Shown: positions 33,366-42,377 of the stretch, piece by piece
How positions within the stretch are numbered: the first letter of the stretch is position 1
How the letters are laid out: the number at the start of each line of letters is the position of its first letter
NCBI GenBank assembly: GCA_016194585.1
Contig: JACQBG010000012.1
Span: 48,627 to 112,626 of the forward strand
Source of the DNA: Gemmatimonadota bacterium
GTDB lineage: Bacteria > Gemmatimonadota > Gemmatimonadetes > Gemmatimonadales > Gemmatimonadaceae
DNA length: 64,000 nucleotides
Reading direction: 5' to 3'
The notes under the pieces: model-generated
Databases searched by the model: none
The model's input: the letters and a program-made list of their open reading frames with translations, nothing else
Told to the model about the DNA's origin: nothing
Made by a program: the position numbers and the translations under genes

Positions 33366-33542
33366 GTGGAGCACAGCGTCGGAGGTCCCCTCGGCACCCT
33401 CATCGCCGGACTCGGCATGGGCGCGTTCTATGCGGCGCTCATCTGGATCAACATGCTCCTCGGGATGTTCCTGACGCCGCTCTTCCTCATCCCGCTCACG
33501 TGGGTGCAGGACGCGATCAACGCGCGCAAGCAGTCGGCGTAG
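33366..33542 (+). CDS. 58-residue membrane protein
   Basis: GTG start at 33366 with AGGAG at 33355-33359, six bases upstream, the best ribosome binding site in the area. Hydrophobic segments at about 10-30 and 33-47 ('GMGAFYAALIWINMLLGMF', 'LTPLFLIPLTW') followed by 'VQDAINARKQSA'. Stop TAG at 33540-33542, and a strong terminator 18 bases later. No family recognised. The signals argue that it is really expressed as a small inner-membrane protein. Confidence 0.75.
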   Translation: MEHSVGGPLGTLIAGLGMGAFYAALIWINMLLGMFLTPLFLIPLTWVQDAINARKQSA

Positions 33543-33560
33543 CATCGGCACGCGCGACGA

Positions 33561-33594
33561 ACGAAGGGGCCGGCGATCTCGCCGGCCCCTTCGT
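33561..33594. terminator. Bidirectional terminator hairpin
   Basis: Inverted repeat with arms 33561-33576 and 33579-33594 (16 bp, perfect; GAAGGGGCCGGCGA core). It lies between the end of the small membrane protein (plus) and the end of the repeat lipoprotein (minus), so it could serve both. Confidence 0.75.
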
Positions 33595-33632
33595 CGTTCA
33601 CGACGGTCCGTGTGCTCCCTCTGGCCGTCCGC

Positions 33633-35000
33633 TCACGGCCCGCCGCGCGCCCGCTCGAGCGCTGCGAGCGCCAGCGACGCAGCGGGCTTGAGCGTGAAGG
33701 TCGGCGTCACCTTCAACAGCGTCGCCCCCATCGTCAGGGTGCAGGTGGTCGCCGTGGTCGACGCGCACGCGCCGGTCCAACCGGTGAAGTCGGACGCAGC
33801 GTCGGCGGTCGCCGTGAGGGTGACTACGGTGCCCTGATAGAACGACCCGCCACACGGGAACGGCCCTCCGTCGCACGAGATCCCGGCCGGACTCGACACG
33901 ACCGTCCCGATCCCGTCGCCGCCGTAGAGCACCATCAGCGTCTGCTGCGAGCGCACGTTGAACGTGGCCGTCACCGACTTCGCCGCGTCCATCGTCACGG
34001 TGCACGTCCCCGTGCCGGTGCACGCTCCGCCCCAGCCGGCGAACAGCACGGCATCGCCGTACGATGCGGTGAGCACCACGACCTGGCCGCTCGGGAAGAG
34101 CGCCGAGCAGGTCACGCCGCAGTCGATGCCCGCGGGCGACGAACTCACCACCCCGGCCGCCGTCCCGGCACTCGTGACGGTGAGGGCGAACTGCGCCACC
34201 GAGAAGGTCGCCGTGACGGCCTTCGCCGCGTCCATCGTCACCACACAGCTGCCGGTGCCGGAGCACGCGCCGCTCCAACCGTCGAACGCCGAGCCGGCGT
34301 CCGCGGTCGCGGTGAGGGTCACCGTGGTGCCGACCGGGAAGTCCGCCGCGCAGGTGGCACCGCAATCGACGCCGGTGACATCAGACGCGACCCGGCCGGT
34401 GCCAGCGCCGGCGCGGGTGACCGTCAGCGTCACGGGGGGAGGCGGCGCGGCACCTTCGACGGTCAGCGACACCCGCACGGTCTCGACGTCCGGCGCGCTG
34501 AACGCGAGGGTGAACGTGCCGGCCACCGGCACCGAGAGGTCGGTGAACGCGGCCACGCCGTCGTTCGCGTGGATCACCGTCGCGCCGCCGAGATGGACCC
34601 TGGTACCGACCAGGGCGGCCGAGACCCAGCGATCCGACTTGAGGGCGCCGCCCCCCTTCTTGCGGAGCTCGAGCACCGGCTGGGTGACGAACGGCCGGCC
34701 GGCGACGGCGCCGGCGGGAGGCACCGTCAGCACCAACGACTGGTTGGGCGACTTGTCTTCGTGCTTATCCCCTTTGTCGTCGCGCTTGTCCCCACGGTCG
34801 TCGTGTTTGTCCGCCTTGTCGTCGTGCTGCTGCTTGTCGTCGCCCTTGGAGGCGGCCGAGGCGGTCACACTGGCGGCCCCTTCGATGGGGGTCGTCGGAA
34901 CCCGGTCGTCGCGCGTGCAGGCGAGGGGGAGGAGCAAGGCGGCGAACGACCACGCGGCGATGCGCCACGTGCGTGCCGAGCCTGACGATGTATCGCGCAT
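33633..35000 (-). CDS. Lipoprotein with InlB B-like repeats
   Basis: 455 residues. Lipoprotein signal with lipobox LPLA-Cys28. Then a Lys/Asp/His-rich low-complexity linker (about 50-83) and a beta domain (about 85-185). Three copies of a divergent InlB B-type repeat (about 190-262, 263-340, 341-435) follow, each with a Cys pair ('DCGATC', 'DCGVTC'), 'FDGWSGAC'-like core and 'VTMDAAKAVTATF' end. Such repeats occur in surface proteins that bind ligands or extend other domains. Probably outer-membrane or surface attached. The Cys pairs may form disulfides. Function unknown. Confidence 0.8.
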   Translation of the reverse strand: MRDTSSGSARTWRIAAWSFAALLLPLACTRDDRVPTTPIEGAASVTASAASKGDDKQQHDDKADKHDDRGDKRDDKGDKHEDKSPNQSLVLTVPPAGAVAGRPFVTQPVLELRKKGGGALKSDRWVSAALVGTRVHLGGATVIHANDGVAAFTDLSVPVAGTFTLAFSAPDVETVRVSLTVEGAAPPPPVTLTVTRAGAGTGRVASDVTGVDCGATCAADFPVGTTVTLTATADAGSAFDGWSGACSGTGSCVVTMDAAKAVTATFSVAQFALTVTSAGTAAGVVSSSPAGIDCGVTCSALFPSGQVVVLTASYGDAVLFAGWGGACTGTGTCTVTMDAAKSVTATFNVRSQQTLMVLYGGDGIGTVVSSPAGISCDGGPFPCGGSFYQGTVVTLTATADAASDFTGWTGACASTTATTCTLTMGATLLKVTPTFTLKPAASLALAALERARGGP

Positions 35001-35785
35001 ATGGGACTCCCGGCGTCGGGAAGGTTCGCGCGGTGCCCGGCAATCGTGCCGGAACGCGTCGGTGCCGCGGGCTTGAGAGCCGCGCGGTCACCGACTCATC
35101 GATGGGGTTCCCAGACACGATTGTCAACGGGAATCGATAGCTCTGTGGCACCGTTCCTTGGTTAGCCGGATCGCCCACGGCGGCCGGAAACGATTTGCCT
35201 TCTTGACAGTCTTTAGAATTGAAGCAACGTGGTCGCCCGCGGGGCGGAGGGTGGAGGGCGAACGATCAGCCGGCGCTCCAAGTGGACGGGCTCGGCGATC
35301 GTGAGCGACCTCAGCGTGGCTTCCGCGGCGTGGCATCGATCCATCATCCGCAGTATCCACAGATGATCGATGTCATCGGGTTTGTGATGAGGCGCAAGCG
35401 ATGGTACGCGGCGACGCCTCTATGCAGCGCAATAATGCATATCAACAGCCTGATTTGAACAAATAATTTACTTCATGCATATGATGCTATATATGCGAAT
35501 CATAATGACTTCCATTGAGTCATCTAAGCTGCCTTATTGCATATCCAGTCAAGTCAACATTCGCGCTGGATAAGTCGGCGGCTGACCCGCCCAATCGACT
35601 GAATCGAAGCCTGAGCGTGCCGTGGACCGCTTAGGTACCCTACTCGGCGCGCCGGTCCCGGCGGCCGGACGACACCCCGTTTGACATCGACGATCGTCGG
35701 CGAGGCGGCTGTTCCCGCCGCGCATGTACGCGCTCGCGGGCTGCGTGGCCGCTGTGGAATGACTGACATATTGGCGCAAATTGAA
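35001..35785. other. Intergenic region with AT-rich island
   Basis: About 780 bases without a supportable gene. 35122-35127 holds a minus-strand TTGACA that could be the -35 of the lipoprotein gene, but its -10 is weak. From about 35430 to 35560 base composition changes abruptly to AT-rich, with three GCATAT hexamers at 35437, 35477 and 35539. Short ORFs here have no recognisable product. The island may be a remnant of transferred DNA or a regulatory/binding region. Confidence 0.5.
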
Positions 35786-35817
35786 AGAGGGGGCTCCCCC
35801 GCCGGGGCGCCCCCTCT
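35786..35817 (-). terminator. Terminator of the paaG-Z operon
   Basis: Arms AGAGGGGGC (35786-35794) and GCCCCCTCT (35809-35817) with a further CCCC/GGGG pairing inside. On the minus strand the stem is followed by TTCAATTT. It lies 21 bases after the paaZ stop. Confidence 0.75.
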
Positions 35818-35838
35818 CGAACTCACAGCCCCTGGACT

Positions 35839-37884
35839 TCACCCCCCTCGGCGGCGCACCAAGGTGAGGATCGTGTACAGCGCGACGGGCTCATCCGCCT
35901 GATTCCGGACCTCCACATCCCACGCCACCACCCCCTGCGGGATCCCCCCTTCGGGCGTGTCCTTGGCCGTCTTCTGCTTCACCGTCAACCGCACGTGGAT
36001 GCTGTCGCCGGGGTAGACGGGCTTCACGAACCGCAGGTTCTCCAGCCCGTAATTGGCCAGCACGGGGCCCGGTGCCGGGTCCACGAACAGCCCGGCGGCC
36101 GCCGAGACGATGAAGTAGCCGTGGGCCACCCGGCGCTCGAAGATGCCGTTCGACCGGGCGGCTTCGTCGTCCATGTGGGCGTAGAACTTGTCGCCGGAGA
36201 GGTTCGCGAACGCCACGACATCGTCCAGCGTGATCGTCCGGCTGGCCGTGAGCAGGGTCTCGCCGACGCTCAGGTCGTCGAAGAACTTGCGGAACGGGTG
36301 GGCCTCGCCGGTGGTCTGGGCCGCCCCGGCGGTCCACTCGCGGGTGACGTCGACGAGCACCGAGGGCGACCCCTGGAGCGCCGTGCGCTGCATGTAATGG
36401 AGCACGCCGCGGGCGCCCCCCATCTCCTCCCCGCCCCCGGCCCGGCCGGGCCCACCGTGCACGAGGTTGGGGAGCGGCGAGCCGTGACCGGTGCTCTCCT
36501 TCGCGCTCGTCCGGTCGAGCACCATGAGGCGGCCGTGATAGGGCGCCACGCCGAGTACCACCTTTCGGGCCACCTCCCCCTTGCTCGTGAAGAGAGAGCC
36601 GCACAGCGAGCCTCTACCGCGCTTGGCCAATTCGATCGCCTCGTCGAGCGTGTCGTACGGCATCACCGTGTTCACCGGACCGAACGCCTCGATGTCGTGC
36701 GGCTCGGCGGTCCGGAACGGCTCGGCGCAGGCCATCAGCATCGGGCCGAAGAACGCCCCCTTCTCCCGGTCGGCGCCGACGACCTCGAAATCGCCGCCGC
36801 CATACACGAGCTCGGTCGCCGCCCTGATGCGCGCCGCGTTGGCGCCGACGTCCTTCACCTGTGCGCGGCTTGCAAGTGGGCCCATGCGGACCCCCTCGAC
36901 CGACGGGTCACCGATGGTCGTCTTCTCGAGCCGCGCCACGAGCGCCGCGATCACCGCCTCCTCCGACCCCCGCGGCACGATCGTGCGGCGGATGGCCGTG
37001 CATTTCTGCCCGGCCTTGGTCGTCATCTCGCGCACGACCTCCTTCACGAAGAGGTCGAACTCCTCCGTGCCGGGCAGGGCGTCGGGCCCGAGGATGGAGC
37101 AGTTGAGCGAATCGGCCTCGGCGTTGAAACGCACCGCGTGGCGGACGATCGATGGCGTGGTGCGGAGCTTGAACGCCGTCTCGGCGCTCCCCGTGAAGGC
37201 GACCGTGTCCTGCTCGCCGACGTGATCGAGGAGGTCCCCCGCGCTGCCGCAGATGAGCTGCACGGCGCCCTCGGGGAGGATGCCGGAGGCGACGATCTCG
37301 CGGAACATCGTCTCCGTGAGGTAGCTCGTGGCGGTCGCGGGCTTCACGATGCAGGGGACGCCGGCGAGGAGCGCCGGGGCGAGCTTCTCGAGCATCCCCC
37401 AGCAGGGGAAGTTGAAGGCGTTGATGTGGACGGCGGCGCCTTCGAGGGGCACGCAGATGTGGCGGCCGACGAAGGTCCCACCCTTGCTGAGCGGCTCGGT
37501 GGGCCCGTCGACGTAGAACGTCTCGTTGGGGAACTCGCGGCGTCCGCGGCTGGAGTAGGCGAAGAGGGTGCCGATGCCTCCCTCGATGTCGACCCACGAA
37601 TCGGCCTTCGTCGCGCCGGTCAGGGCGCTGACCGGGTAGAACAACTCCTTCCGCTCCATGAGGTGCTTGGCGAGCGCCTTGAGAAGCGCCGCGCGCTGGT
37701 GGAACGTGAGCGCGCGGAGCTTGGGGCCGCCGACGGTGCGCGCGTGGGCGAGCATCGCCGCGAAGTCGAGTCCGGCGCTCGACGTCTGGGCGATCGGTTC
37801 GCCCGTGATGGCGTCGTGCATCAGCGTCTGCGCGTGCGTGCCGGCGACCCATTCGCCGCAGGCGTAGTTCATCAGTTGTCGCAC
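35839..37884 (-). CDS. paaZ: PaaZ: oxepin-CoA hydrolase / aldehyde dehydrogenase
   Basis: 681 residues, the same length as E. coli PaaZ. The GTG at 37884 was chosen because GGAGGG stands six bases upstream and because it places Glu256 ('EADSLN') and Cys295 ('AGQKC') at the E. coli catalytic positions. The N-terminal aldehyde dehydrogenase domain (1-510) is followed by a MaoC-like hydratase domain ('FDDLSVGETLLTASRTITLDD', with 'YAHMDDEAARSNGIF'). It opens the oxepin-CoA ring and oxidises the resulting aldehyde in phenylacetate degradation. Last gene of the operon. Confidence 0.96.
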   Translation of the reverse strand: MRQLMNYACGEWVAGTHAQTLMHDAITGEPIAQTSSAGLDFAAMLAHARTVGGPKLRALTFHQRAALLKALAKHLMERKELFYPVSALTGATKADSWVDIEGGIGTLFAYSSRGRREFPNETFYVDGPTEPLSKGGTFVGRHICVPLEGAAVHINAFNFPCWGMLEKLAPALLAGVPCIVKPATATSYLTETMFREIVASGILPEGAVQLICGSAGDLLDHVGEQDTVAFTGSAETAFKLRTTPSIVRHAVRFNAEADSLNCSILGPDALPGTEEFDLFVKEVVREMTTKAGQKCTAIRRTIVPRGSEEAVIAALVARLEKTTIGDPSVEGVRMGPLASRAQVKDVGANAARIRAATELVYGGGDFEVVGADREKGAFFGPMLMACAEPFRTAEPHDIEAFGPVNTVMPYDTLDEAIELAKRGRGSLCGSLFTSKGEVARKVVLGVAPYHGRLMVLDRTSAKESTGHGSPLPNLVHGGPGRAGGGEEMGGARGVLHYMQRTALQGSPSVLVDVTREWTAGAAQTTGEAHPFRKFFDDLSVGETLLTASRTITLDDVVAFANLSGDKFYAHMDDEAARSNGIFERRVAHGYFIVSAAAGLFVDPAPGPVLANYGLENLRFVKPVYPGDSIHVRLTVKQKTAKDTPEGGIPQGVVAWDVEVRNQADEPVALYTILTLVRRRGG

Positions 37885-37918
37885 GGGGTTCCCTCCATGG
37901 GGGGCACGTCGCGCCGCG

Positions 37919-38521
37919 TCAGCCGCGGTCGGGACGGATAGCATTCCACGTCTTGAGCAGGGCGGGCTGGTCGGGACGCCGCGCCGGACGTTCGCTCAGC
38001 GGCTCCGCGGCCTTCCATCCGGCGTGCATCGCGGCGGGGAGCGCCTGGTAGAGCGCGGTGCCCGCGGTCTTCCAGGCGAGCATCTCGTCGCTCACGTCCT
38101 TCACGATCTTCGCCGGGTTGCCGACGACGACCTTCCGCTCGGGGATCTGCATGTCGGCGGGGACGAAGCAGAGCGCTCCCACCACCGAGCCCGCGCCGAC
38201 GACGGCGTTGTCCATCACGACGGCGTTCATGCCGACGAGCACGTTCGCGCCGATGCGTGCGCCGTGCACGATGGCGCCGTGCCCGATGTGCGCGCCCGGC
38301 TCGAGCACCACCGTGACGCCGGGGAACATGTGCACCGTGCAGTTCTCCTGCACGTTGCAGCCGTCGCCGATCTCGATGCCTCCCCAGTCGCCACGCAGCG
38401 CGCATCCGGGGCCGATGTAGACGTCCCGCCCGATGACGACGTTCCCCGTGACCGTCGCCTGCGGGTGCACGAACGCGCTCTCGTGCACCACGGGGACGAA
38501 CCCCTGGAATTCGTAGATCAT
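37919..38521 (-). CDS. paaY: PaaY: gamma-carbonic-anhydrase-like thioesterase
   Basis: 200 residues with left-handed beta-helix hexapeptide repeats ('HPQATVTGNVVIGRDVYIGP') and metal-ligand histidines in 'CTVHMFPGV' and 'GAHIGHGAIVHG'. PaaY is thought to hydrolyse dead-end CoA thioesters of the phenylacetate pathway. It lies between paaJ and paaZ with gaps of about 35 bases, so it is co-transcribed. Confidence 0.93.
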   Translation of the reverse strand: MIYEFQGFVPVVHESAFVHPQATVTGNVVIGRDVYIGPGCALRGDWGGIEIGDGCNVQENCTVHMFPGVTVVLEPGAHIGHGAIVHGARIGANVLVGMNAVVMDNAVVGAGSVVGALCFVPADMQIPERKVVVGNPAKIVKDVSDEMLAWKTAGTALYQALPAAMHAGWKAAEPLSERPARRPDQPALLKTWNAIRPDRG

Positions 38522-38558
38522 CGCACCCCCCGCAGGGCGGCGTGCGCGCGGCGTCGCA

Positions 38559-39770
38559 TCACGCGGCCTCGATCACCATCGCGAACCCCTGCCCCACACC
38601 GATGCACATGGTGCAGAGAGCGTACTTGCCGCCCGTGCGCTCGAGCTCGCGCACGGCCGTGAGCGCGAGGCGCGCGCCGCTCATGCCGAGCGGGTGGCCG
38701 AGCGCGATCGCGCCGCCGTTGGGATTCACGCGGGGATCGTCGTCGGCGAGTCCCAGCTCGCGCAGGCAGGCGAGCCCCTGCGCGGCGAACGCCTCGTTGA
38801 GTTCGATCACGTCCATCTGCTCGAGCGTGAGGCCGGCCCGCTTGAGGGCGAGGCGTGTGGACGGCACGGGGCCCATCCCCATGATGCGCGGCTCGACGCC
38901 GGCGGCGGCGCTGGCCGCGACGCGGGCGCGCGGCGTGAGTCCGAGGTCGCGCGCCGCCTGCCCCGAGGCGAGCAGCAGCGCCGCGGCGCCGTCGTTCAGC
39001 CCAGACGAGTTGCCGGCCGTGACGCTCCCCTGCCCGTCGGTCCGGAATGCCGGACGCAGCTTGGCGAGCGTCTCGAGCGTCGTGTCGGGGCGGATGAACT
39101 CGTCGTCCGTCACGCGCACGGCGGGTCCCTTCTTCTGCGCGATCTCGACGGGGGCGATCTCGGCGGCGAAGCGGCCGCTCGCGCGCGCCGCGGCGGCGCG
39201 CTGCTGCGAGCGCACGGCGAACGCGTCCTGGTCGGCGCGCGAGATGCCGTACTGCGCGGCGACGTTCTCCGCCGTCTCCCCCATCGAGTCGGTGCCGTAC
39301 TGCGCCTTCATCTTCGGATTCACGAACCGCCAGCCGAGGCTTGTGTCGAAGAGCTGCACGTCGCGGGCGAACGCGGACGCGCCCTTCGAGAGCACGAACG
39401 GCGCCCGCGTCATCGACTCCGCGCCGCCGGCGACGTAGAGATCTCCCTCGCCGTTGCGGATGGCGCGCGCCGCGCTCGCGACGGCGCTCAGTCCGCTCGC
39501 GCAGAGTCGGTTCACGGTCTCGCCGGGCACCGTCACCGGAAGGCCGGCGAGCAACAGCGCCATGCGGGCGAGGTTGCGGTTGTCCTCGCCGGCCTGGTTC
39601 GCGCAGCCGAGGATGACGTCGGCGATGCGCGCCTGGTCGAGTTGCGGGTGGCGCGCGAGGAGCGCGGCGATGACGTGGGCGGCGAGGTCGTCGACGCGCA
39701 CGACGCTGAGCGCGCCGCCGAGGTTGCCGATGGGGGTGCGCACGCCGTCGATGATGAATGCGTCGGTCAT
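38559..39770 (-). CDS. paaJ: PaaJ: 3-oxoadipyl-CoA / 3-oxo-5,6-dehydrosuberyl-CoA thiolase
   Basis: 403 residues. Thiolase catalytic residues: Cys90 in '[12 protein letters not shown]', His359 in '[11 protein letters not shown]' and Cys389 in '[10 protein letters not shown]'. In the phenylacetate pathway it carries out both beta-oxidation thiolysis steps. The ATG overlaps the paaI stop by 4 bp. It could also work as a general acetyl-CoA acyltransferase; the operon favours PaaJ. Confidence 0.93.
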   Translation of the reverse strand: MTDAFIIDGVRTPIGNLGGALSVVRVDDLAAHVIAALLARHPQLDQARIADVILGCANQAGEDNRNLARMALLLAGLPVTVPGETVNRLCASGLSAVASAARAIRNGEGDLYVAGGAESMTRAPFVLSKGASAFARDVQLFDTSLGWRFVNPKMKAQYGTDSMGETAENVAAQYGISRADQDAFAVRSQQRAAAARASGRFAAEIAPVEIAQKKGPAVRVTDDEFIRPDTTLETLAKLRPAFRTDGQGSVTAGNSSGLNDGAAALLLASGQAARDLGLTPRARVAASAAAGVEPRIMGMGPVPSTRLALKRAGLTLEQMDVIELNEAFAAQGLACLRELGLADDDPRVNPNGGAIALGHPLGMSGARLALTAVRELERTGGKYALCTMCIGVGQGFAMVIEAA

Positions 39771-40249
39771 TCGGAAGCGGGTCTCCCGCCGAGCGTGCTG
39801 CCGAGCTCGGGGATGTGGTCGGTGGTGGTGCGGTAGACGGTGCCGCGGAAATGCGCGACGATGGCGTCGTGATGGTTGCGCACGGTCACGTCACAGAAGG
39901 CGAGCTTGCGGCTCCCGCTCTCCTGCACGGCGACGGCGGTGAGCACGTCGCCGGGGCGCACGGCGGCAGGGAAGCTGATGCTGCAGTCGATGGCGACGCT
40001 GAGCCGGCCGCAGTTGTTCGAGGCGAACGCGAAGGCGCTGTCGGCGAGCGAGAAGACGATGCCGCCGTGCGAGGTGCCGAAGCCGTTCACCATCTCGTCG
40101 CGCACGGTCATGCGGCAGCTGGCGCGGCCGGGGGCGACGTCGAACACCTCGATGCCGAGCCAGCGCGAGAAGGCGTCGGTCTTCACCATACCGGCGACGA
40201 CGCGTTCGGCGAGGTGCTGGGGATCGGGGGTGGCCATGCCGCCCGTCAT
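39767..40249 (-). CDS. paaI: PaaI: hotdog-fold acyl-CoA thioesterase
   Basis: 160 residues from the ATG at 40249, which overlaps the paaH stop (ATGA). The hotdog motif '[20 protein letters not shown]' holds His61 and the catalytic Asp70. PaaI releases CoA from stalled hydroxyphenylacetyl-CoA products to keep free CoA available. Length and motif are typical for PaaI/PaaD-type thioesterases. Confidence 0.93.
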   Translation of the reverse strand: MTGGMATPDPQHLAERVVAGMVKTDAFSRWLGIEVFDVAPGRASCRMTVRDEMVNGFGTSHGGIVFSLADSAFAFASNNCGRLSVAIDCSISFPAAVRPGDVLTAVAVQESGSRKLAFCDVTVRNHHDAIVAHFRGTVYRTTTDHIPELGSTLGGRPASE

Positions 40250-41439
40250 CCGACGAGACGTCCCTTCGCGGCGGCGACGCGGCGCAGCAGCGGGCTCGGG
40301 CGATAGCGGTCCTCGCCGTACTCGGCCTGCAGCGCCTCGAGGCGCGCGAGGATGGTCGCGGCGCCGATCTCGTCGCCCCACGCGAGGAGCCCCTTGGGGT
40401 AGTTGACGCCCTTCGTCATGGCGAGGTCGATGTCGAGGGCGGAGGCGACGCGCATGTGGAGCGCGTCGGCGGCCTCGTTCACGAGCATGGCGAGCACGCG
40501 GTCGACGATGCGGCGGCCGAGCGCCTCGTCCTGGGTGGGGGCGGGGGCGAGCGGTGCGCCGTCGCGGTAGTCGTAGTAGCCGCGCCCGCTCTTGCGTCCG
40601 AGGAGCCCGGCCTCGACGAGCCGGCGCTGCGTGAGCGCCGGGCGGTAGCGCGTGTCGTAGTACATCGCCTCGAACACCGAGGTCGTGACGGCGTAGTTGA
40701 TGTCGTTGCCGATGAAGTCCATCAGCTCGAACGGCCCCATCCTGAAGCCGCCGAGTTCGCGCAGGGCCCAGTCGATGGTGGCGCAGTCGGCGATCCCCTC
40801 CTCGAGGATGCGCAGCGACTCGCCGTAGAACGGACGGGCGATGCGATTGACGATGAAGCCCGGCGTGTCGCTGGCGACGACGACGGTCTTGCCCCAGCTC
40901 CGCACGAGGGCGAACGCCGCGGCCGTCACCTTCGGCGACGTCGTGATGGCGGGCACGACCTCGACGAGCGGCATGACGGGCGCCGGATTGAAGAAATGGA
41001 TGCCGACGACGCGCGACGCGTCGCGGCACGCCGACGCGAGGAGGGCGACGGAGAGCGACGACGTGTTGGTGGCAAGGATCGCGTCGGGCCCGAGCAGGGG
41101 CTGCAGTTCGGCGAAGAGCGCGCGCTTGGTGGCCGCGTCCTCGATGATCGCCTCGATGACGAGCGAACAGGTCTTGAAGGGCGCGAGGTCGATCTCGCCC
41201 GCGCCCTGCACGTAGCTCAGCCGGCCGAGCGTGGCGTCGGCGGCGGCGCGCGTCATGCGCCCCTTGTCGACCTCACGGTCGAGCGCCGTGCGGTGCGACG
41301 ACCGCGCGCGGGCGATGGCCTGCGGCGTCATGTCGGCGACGACCACCTGATGCCCCTTCACGGCGGCGACCTGGGCGATGCCGATGCCCATCGCGCCCGA
41401 CCCGACGACTCCGATCACCGCATCCGGTCCGAGCGTCAT
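40246..41439 (-). CDS. paaH: PaaH: 3-hydroxyadipyl-CoA dehydrogenase
   Basis: 397 residues. N-terminal NAD-binding domain with 'GVVGSGAMGIGIAQVAA' (10-26), the catalytic His in 'VGIHFFNPAPVMPLVEVV', then a 3HCDH C-terminal domain and a partial second copy ('RRIVDRVLAMLVNEAADAL', 'AMTKGVNYPKGLLAWGDEI'). It oxidises 3-hydroxyadipyl-CoA. The ATG shares a base with the paaG stop (TGATG). Confidence 0.93.
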   Translation of the reverse strand: MTLGPDAVIGVVGSGAMGIGIAQVAAVKGHQVVVADMTPQAIARARSSHRTALDREVDKGRMTRAAADATLGRLSYVQGAGEIDLAPFKTCSLVIEAIIEDAATKRALFAELQPLLGPDAILATNTSSLSVALLASACRDASRVVGIHFFNPAPVMPLVEVVPAITTSPKVTAAAFALVRSWGKTVVVASDTPGFIVNRIARPFYGESLRILEEGIADCATIDWALRELGGFRMGPFELMDFIGNDINYAVTTSVFEAMYYDTRYRPALTQRRLVEAGLLGRKSGRGYYDYRDGAPLAPAPTQDEALGRRIVDRVLAMLVNEAADALHMRVASALDIDLAMTKGVNYPKGLLAWGDEIGAATILARLEALQAEYGEDRYRPSPLLRRVAAAKGRLVG

Positions 41440-42230
41440 CAGCGTCCCGTGTAGGAGGGTCTGCGCTTCTCGAGGAAGGCGCGCACCCCCTCCTCGTAGT
41501 CCTGCGTGCGCCCGGCTTCGCTCATCGTCGTCGCCTCGAAATCGAGCTGCGCGTCGAGCGTCGCGCCGAGCGAGTGGTTGATCGCGCGCTTGGTGAGACC
41601 GAAGCCGCGCGTGGCCTGCGTGGCGAGCGACGCGGCGAGCGCCTGCGCCGCGGGCATCAGTTGCGCGAGCGGCACGACGTCCCAGATGAGCCCCCACTCC
41701 TTCGCCCGCGCCGCGCTGAGCTTCTCGGCGAGGAAGAACATCCCCGTCGCGCGCTGGTGGCCGACGAGGCGCGGCACGAAGAAGGTGCCGCTCGTGTCGG
41801 GGATGAGGCCGAGCTTGGCGAAACTCTCGACGAACGAGGCCTCCTCGGCGGCCAGCGTGAGGTCGCAGGCGAAGGCGAGGTTCGCGCCCGCGCCCGCGGC
41901 GACGCCGTTGACGGCGCACACCACGGGCTTCTCCATCTGCCGGATGGCGCGGATGATCGGATTCCAGCAGGCGACGACGACCGCGCCGATGTCGGGCATC
42001 GGGGCGCCCTCGGCGGGGAGCACCGCGGCGAGATCCTGCCCGGCGCAGAATCCTCGTCCCGCGCCGGTGATGAGGACGGCGCGCACGCCGTCGTCGGCGG
42101 CGGCGCGACCGAGCGCGTGCTGCATCGCCTCGCCCATCGCGAGCGTGAAGCTGTTGAGGACATCGGGACGGTTGAGCGTGATCGTCGCGACGCCTTCGCT
42201 GACCGCGTAGAGGATGCTGTCGTCCGCCAT
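41439..42230 (-). CDS. paaG: PaaG: ring-1,2-epoxyphenylacetyl-CoA isomerase
   Basis: 263 residues, crotonase fold. The oxyanion-hole part is 'GAGRGFCAGQDLAAV' and 'GVAAGAGANLAFACDL'. The first crotonase Glu is replaced (Asn), while 'GLIPDTSGTFFVPRLVG' has the Asp used by PaaG, so isomerase rather than hydratase activity is expected. It converts the epoxide to oxepin-CoA. First gene of the paaG-H-I-J-Y-Z run; TATCTT at 42279-42284 is a possible -10. Confidence 0.92.
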   Translation of the reverse strand: MADDSILYAVSEGVATITLNRPDVLNSFTLAMGEAMQHALGRAAADDGVRAVLITGAGRGFCAGQDLAAVLPAEGAPMPDIGAVVVACWNPIIRAIRQMEKPVVCAVNGVAAGAGANLAFACDLTLAAEEASFVESFAKLGLIPDTSGTFFVPRLVGHQRATGMFFLAEKLSAARAKEWGLIWDVVPLAQLMPAAQALAASLATQATRGFGLTKRAINHSLGATLDAQLDFEATTMSEAGRTQDYEEGVRAFLEKRRPSYTGR

Positions 42231-42377
42231 CGGGGACCTCGCAGGGGGGAGCCGCGGACGTGAGCCCGCGCCGGCTTCAAAGATACGCGAGCGACGCCAC
42301 GAGGGCACGATGCGCGGCCCTCGCAACCGGCGTGCCCCTGCTCTCCCATTCGCGCCGACGCCCCGTCAGATTTCGGC

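Noticed and set aside
35203..35219. Promoter TTGACA with TAGAAT on the plus strand
   Set aside because: The two hexamers are only four bases apart and no gene follows.
35430..35560. CRISPR or att site in the AT-rich island
   Set aside because: The GCATAT hexamers are not evenly spaced repeats with spacers, and no cas, integrase or transposase gene is present.
35219..35842. Short frames on both strands in the 35-kb intergenic region
   Set aside because: No ribosome binding site, no hydrophobic or motif pattern, and composition unlike the real genes.
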